Assembly: GCA_027576995.1 (NCBI GenBank)
Contig: JANBQC010000637.1
Location: 1,697 to 15,502 of the forward strand
From: Dimargaris cristalligena
Taxonomy: Eukaryota > Kickxellomycota > Dimargaritomycetes > Dimargaritales > Dimargaritaceae
Length of the DNA: 13,806 nt
Direction of reading: 5' to 3'
Shown: piece by piece, positions 9,919 to 13,806 of the stretch
Numbering within the stretch: the stretch's first letter is position 1
Layout: the number at the start of each line of letters is the position of its first letter
The notes under the pieces: generated by a model
What the model saw: the letters and a program-made list of their open reading frames with translations, nothing else
Databases searched by the model: none
Told to the model about the DNA's origin: nothing
Program-made: the position numbers and the translations under genes

Positions 9919-11238
9919 CTAAGATACTCCACCGGTCATTTCGGGGGTCATTTTAGTGACACCGGTAATCATGGACGCCGGGCCATAGTAGTCATCGTAG
10001 AAATCAATGGCCACGCCGTTGATCAGGACGGTGTAGTTGGTCGTCACGCTGTAGTAAATGTCCCAATTCTTGATGGTATTGAAGAAATTGTTGCGGGAAG
10101 TCGTGCCCTGGGTGGTACCGTATTGGCCGTCAAATTGGACAATATACACCTGGTGGAAATCATTGGTCCAGGTGGCCGAAGGGGCTGCCGAGGTGGTGGT
10201 TGCGGTCATACTGGTGGTGGAGTCTACCGGAGTAGTCGAGGTGGCACTGGTGGTGGTTTCGGCCGGGGTGGTCGAAGTGGTGCTTGTGGTGGTATCAACG
10301 GGGGTAATAGAGGTAGTACTGGTGGTGCTGTCAACCGGAGTGATCGAAGTAATGCTGGTGGTAGTCACAGCCGGGGTGGTACTAGTGGTAGTCACGACTG
10401 GGGTGGTCGAGGTAGTGCTGGTGGTAGTCACAGCTGGAGTGGTGCTAGTGATGCTTACGACTGGGGTGACTGAGGTGGTGCTAGAGGTGGTCACAGCCGG
10501 GGTAGTACTAGTGATAGTTACGGTCGGAGTAGTCGAAGTAGTGCTGGTGGTAGGCACAGCCGGGGTCGTGCTAGTAGTAGTTGCGACTGGAGTAACCGAA
10601 GTGGTACTAGTGGTAGTTGGGACCGGGGTGATCGAAGTGGTGCTTGTGGTAATTACAACCGGCGTAGTCGAAGTCGCGCTGATCGGGGTGGTCGTCACAG
10701 CCGGAGTAGTCGAAGTAGTTGTAATGGGGGTCATAGTCACGATCTTAGTTGCCGTTTTGGTGATTGTAGAAGGGGCACCGGTCACCGTCACTGTCTTGGT
10801 AGTCTGGGTGGTTGCGTTGAATGTGGAAGTCACCGTTTTCGCAACAGTTTGGGTGGAGAAGGCCGTGGATGTGCTGGTTACGGTAGCCTGGGCCGTCGCG
10901 GTAGCTGTGGTGGTAACGGTGGGTGTCACCGTTTTGGTGGTGGTGGTGGTCGGTCCGCCCCCCACCGTCGTGGTGAGGGTGGCGCCATTCCAGAAGGCCG
11001 TCCAATACGTCGTGGTACTATACTGGGTAGTGGCGGCGAAGGGTTTGCCAGTGGTCGTGGTGTAGGTCAGAGTGGTCGTGGTGTCCACGTAGCTGGTGGT
11101 GGTCTCGTATTGAATCAGAGTAGCGCCCGGTCCACAGTACATGGAGCAAAGCGGTTCGGCTACGGCTGAGGTGGTGCTCATGTTGGTAAGGACCAAGCTC
11201 AGCTGAGCAAGGCTAGCCAAAGTGAAAGTGAATCGCAT
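9919..11238 (-). CDS. Secreted Thr-rich mucin-like protein with C-terminal I9/subtilase-propeptide-like domain
   Basis: One uninterrupted frame of 439 aa. Residues 1-27 look like a signal peptide (Arg2, hydrophobic stretch, AVA cleavage site). Residues 28-60 hold the only two cysteines (Cys31, Cys35, CSMYC). Residues about 60-345 are overwhelmingly Thr/Ser with Pro and Val, a likely O-mannosylated stalk; N-glycosylation sequons occur at Asn19, Asn141 and Asn401. Residues 176-342 are tandem units of 9 and 12 residues. Residues 356-439 are non-repetitive and ordered-looking: YIVQFD (365-370), INGVAIDF (406-413) and GVTKMTP (426-432) resemble, in order and spacing, the strands of the inhibitor I9 / subtilase propeptide fold. 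No protease domain and no C-terminal GPI-type hydrophobic tail follow. The start is the first ATG before the signal peptide, in CACCATG. It is probably extracellular or wall-associated; the I9 assignment is from memory and tentative, while the mucin-like secreted nature is firmer. Confidence 0.82.
   Translation of the reverse strand: MRFTFTLASLAQLSLVLTNMSTTSAVAEPLCSMYCGPGATLIQYETTTSYVDTTTTLTYTTTTGKPFAATTQYSTTTYWTAFWNGATLTTTVGGGPTTTTTKTVTPTVTTTATATAQATVTSTSTAFSTQTVAKTVTSTFNATTQTTKTVTVTGAPSTITKTATKIVTMTPITTTSTTPAVTTTPISATSTTPVVITTSTTSITPVPTTTSTTSVTPVATTTSTTPAVPTTSTTSTTPTVTITSTTPAVTTSSTTSVTPVVSITSTTPAVTTTSTTSTTPVVTTTSTTPAVTTTSITSITPVDSTTSTTSITPVDTTTSTTSTTPAETTTSATSTTPVDSTTSMTATTTSAAPSATWTNDFHQVYIVQFDGQYGTTQGTTSRNNFFNTIKNWDIYYSVTTNYTVLINGVAIDFYDDYYGPASMITGVTKMTPEMTGGVS
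10213..10713 (-). repeat. Coding tandem repeat: 27-nt and 36-nt units (9 and 12 residues)
   Basis: Residues 176-342 of the mucin-like protein divide into six 9-residue units (type STTPAVTTT) and nine 12-residue units (type STTSxTPVxTTT), with one odd 5-residue PISAT piece. Between residues 223 and 306 (10321-10572) they alternate strictly, making four tandem 63-nt composites. The last four units are all 12-mers, three of them carrying Asp (PVD) in place of a hydrophobic or polar residue. Such tracts change length by slippage or recombination. Confidence 0.85.
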
Positions 11239-13806
11239 GGTGAATATTATTATAAGTCCACTCGTATATAACAGTGTAGTATGTAGATATTAACTAGGAA
11301 CCAAACCAGGTCAATGGGAAGAGGAAAGTGGGTATTGTGGAGTGCTTCCCTAATTATTCGCGAGGAACATGTTACACTTTATACATCCCCACCTCCTATT
11401 GAGCACTAAGACCCAAGAGGTCCGTAATATCAGACTAAACGGCACTAGTGGCTTTAATTTTTGTACACACTATTAAACCTGGGCCATCCATTCCATTTTG
11501 ATAGCCCCACAGCACATTGTAACTGACTGTCGAGACTTAGAAACATGAGATCGACGGCTCCCACCACATTGAACAAGGACCAGGGAGACTGTACCCGTCC
11601 CCCTTTCCTCTCACACTAGGCCAGTTGAACAAATGCCAAAGGCGGGTTGGGATGGCCCTGAGGCCCTGCATAAATATTATCAGTGGGCGTCTGTTCCAAT
11701 ATCACCACTACCACTACCACACTGAGTAATGTAAAAGCGGATTATAGCCAGAAAAGACAGGGATCTCTCCCATATTACTAAGTGGGGAGGATGGAATATG
11801 GCAATGAAGGATCGCCGCGGTTTCTAAATGCAATTGTACCCAGTCTGGTTCGCCAAGTAGGCAAGGTGGAGGGGTGAGGGCTGTCCAGGGCTCCCCGAGC
11901 TCCCTTTTTCTTAGTATCTCAGCTTGTCAATAAAAACCACATGCGGCAGATTCAGAACCTCCCACCTAAATAACTTCCCCACCAAAAAACTCTACCTATT
12001 TCCTGCCTGGTAAATCACAATACCAACCTAATTAGTGGAGAGACGTGCTAGGGAAATCCATAGTGAGTCCACAGGGAAGTGTGAGTGTTGGCACTGAATG
12101 CCTCAGAAAGGGATGGGGTGGGGTATGCAAATAAGGCTAAAGTACGTGTGGAGAGGGAGGGGGATTGGCCTTGCTCGGTAATTGAGCCTGGCTAGCTAAA
12201 TGGATCGCTAACCATGCTTAATGGATTCCAAACTGGCTAGGGTGGGGGTATGGCAAGTCTATATCTCTGGAAAACCAGGTAGTTTAGCGTACACTGGGGC
12301 CCGGACACCAGGATTAGTTGCAGTGTAGTTTGTATCATATCCATAACGCTACATGTATCAATTTATTAATTAATGTCATGGATATATGGTTGTAAATTCG
12401 CCACTCTGGCGGGTTTAATATGATTCAGAGGTATAATTACCATGGGGGTGGGGGCCGCTGTGAACCTTGGCCATATCCTAGTCATTGGTGTCCACCACAT
12501 TGGGGCCGTTAATCCCCCTTGATCGTAGGTAGCCAACAATACAGATCATTCAGTAAATAGTAGCTGGGTGACGATCCGGTTTAGAGCTGATAGTTTGGGT
12601 GAGAGGCGTCGGCTTCCAGTCTAAATTGTGAACCATTGGGGGTGGTAAATAGTGAACTCCGTATAATATGTAAAGGAGATACATACGGAGTGCATGTCAG
12701 TATTAAATCCAAAACCAAGCTTCCGGCCATGTTCAAATTTTTATATATAAAGCACATGTTTTTAGATTTCAGTATATGTCGTCCGATAGCGAGTCTGAGG
12801 TTAAGTAGTAAGTACACTGGGAGATCGGTATATAGTAGTTAAGCAGGGCTAGTGTGTTCCCGGCTATACTCAGCTATTCCTAGCTAATGCATAAAAATCA
12901 ATATTCGACGAATGAGGAGACAATTGATAGCAGATAGCCAGGATCCAATGCCGCTGAAACGGTGGTCCCTGGGTCTATTGAAATAACGACATTTTACTAT
13001 ATTCGACGGATTCGACTATTAAATGAAAGTTGTATATCGGGAAACCCCCAACCAGATAGCTTACCATTTTACAAATCTATTCTAAATCATTTCATACTAC
13101 AATACATACATTTGCTGGTTCCAATCCAAAAGTTGATTATCAATGGTTTGGAGTAGCGGCATGAGTGACGGGTCAGCTAAACTCAAAATCAAAATGGCTC
13201 GCCATTAATATCTAGAAAATCGCTTATCATAGCAAAAATAAGAGGTATCATATATTGTCCAATTGCTGCACAGGCTGATCGTACTGTTTCAATACTTCGA
13301 TTTGGTCATTTATTAGCTAGGGAAATCACTTATTACGTAGGCTGATTCCATAAATACTGAATTTATTTGATGCTAGTCGAACCAACCATCCTCCTGGTTT
13401 TAGGGGACTGAAGTTACTTACGAGTTCCAGAAAGTCGGAGGACCAGCCTATCCCAAATATAGCTACCCCCCCTCCACACATTTGCTAGAATTAGGATTCG
13501 CCATTAGAATCACCCAGTTTCGAAATCTAGACTAAGCAGGTCATGGGCAACCTTAACTGGGCAATCGTTGGCGAAACGGCTAATAAGTATACCTGGGGTA
13601 TTCATGACCCAAGCTTCGTGGTCATTATTGCACTAAGTAGATCCGACGACCCACAGGACCTGTCGATTCTTTTTCAATTACCCCGCTCACCCGAAAAGGG
13701 CAACTGGTTAACTGTGGGGTGGGGTGGTGTTGTAACGGTTTGGGTCGAGTGGGACCTATGGATTAACCGAGTTTCCAAAGAAGGAAGGATTTGACAAAAT
13801 AACAAG
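11239..13806. other. Long gene-poor region
   Basis: About 2.5 kb upstream of the mucin-like gene. The first few hundred bases should hold its promoter. Open frames are short (at most 83 codons, at 13543-13794), lack recognisable motifs and show no codon pattern like the four genes. An 8-bp inverted repeat (ATATCCAT / ATGGATAT, 12337-12344 and 12378-12385) flanks an AT-rich loop. I found no tRNA, transposon terminal repeats or further coding exons that I can support. The frame at 13543-13794 ends 12 nt before the window edge, so part of a gene lying mostly beyond the edge cannot be excluded. Confidence 0.45.
11265..11270 (-). promoter_or_regulatory. TATA-like element upstream of the mucin-like gene
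   Basis: TATATA (the same on both strands) lies 27-32 nt upstream of the minus-strand ATG at 11238. If it is a true TATA box, the transcript leader would be very short; transcription may instead start further upstream. Position and sequence are the only support. Confidence 0.25.

Noticed and set aside
9895..10473. 192-codon plus-strand Gly/Ser-rich open frame
   Set aside because: Another frame of the same Thr-codon repeat, antisense to the secreted protein.
10058..11065. 335-codon plus-strand open frame rich in Val
   Set aside because: Reverse reading of the Thr codons of the mucin-like gene gives Val runs; there is no signal beyond the repeat.
12636..12842. 68-codon plus-strand open frame, overlapped by a 78-codon minus-strand frame
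   Set aside because: Of chance length in AT-rich DNA, no motif, overlapping frames on both strands.
12047..13327. Repeated 12-mer GCTAGGGAAATC at 12047-12058 and 13316-13327
   Set aside because: A shared 12-mer is expected by chance several times in a window this long; the flanks do not match.
13372..13384. Minus-strand B-box-like sequence (GGTTCGACTAG)
   Set aside because: No matching acceptor stem or A-box at the right distance on that strand.
13419..13500. Minus-strand ATG-initiated segment ending in a GTAAGT donor
   Set aside because: Only about 27 codons, with no continuing exon in phase found downstream and no family resemblance.
13543..13794. 83-codon plus-strand open frame starting with ATG, near the window end
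   Set aside because: No recognisable domain, unusual Trp richness, a start context unlike the four genes, and no splice or promoter support. It could be part of a gene mostly outside the window but cannot be claimed.

Overview
The window looks like nuclear DNA of a fungus, probably an early-diverging, non-Dikarya lineage. This is an inference from protein resemblance and gene structure, not from a database search. The reasons are an eIF3 subunit L of filamentous-fungus type, a Tho1/SARNP-type SAP protein, a secreted threonine-rich mucin-like wall protein, and many spliceosomal introns of 143-422 nt with GT..AG borders and mostly GTAAG-like donors. All four gene starts I call sit in the same context, CACCATG.

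Layout. (1) 7-3151, plus: a nine-exon gene for nicotinamide phosphoribosyltransferase (NAMPT; 511 aa after splicing), with every active-site motif present and an AATAAA about 100 nt after the stop. (2) 4026-5456, plus: a three-exon gene for a Tho1/SARNP-like mRNA-export protein (280 aa) with an N-terminal SAP domain and four RAxRF motifs. (3) 6326-8604, plus: a two-exon gene for eIF3 subunit L (618 aa), with E-box-like and TGACTC palindromes and a pyrimidine-rich leader upstream. (4) 9919-11238, minus: a single-exon secreted Thr-rich protein (439 aa) with a signal peptide, a tandem 9+12-residue repeat tract, and a C-terminal segment resembling the inhibitor I9 / subtilase propeptide fold with no protease attached. 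The remaining 2.5 kb (11239-13806) has no gene I can support.

The genes do not form a pathway. Three are housekeeping (NAD salvage, mRNA export, translation initiation) and the fourth is a surface or secreted protein. The most unusual points are a complete NAMPT in what appears to be a fungus (well-studied yeasts and Ascomycota recycle nicotinamide through nicotinamidase instead) and the mucin stalk ending in a protease-free I9-like domain. I saw no CRISPR array, transposon, rRNA or convincing tRNA. Exon borders come from reading-frame phase, splice consensus and remembered family sequence, so they need transcript data for confirmation.
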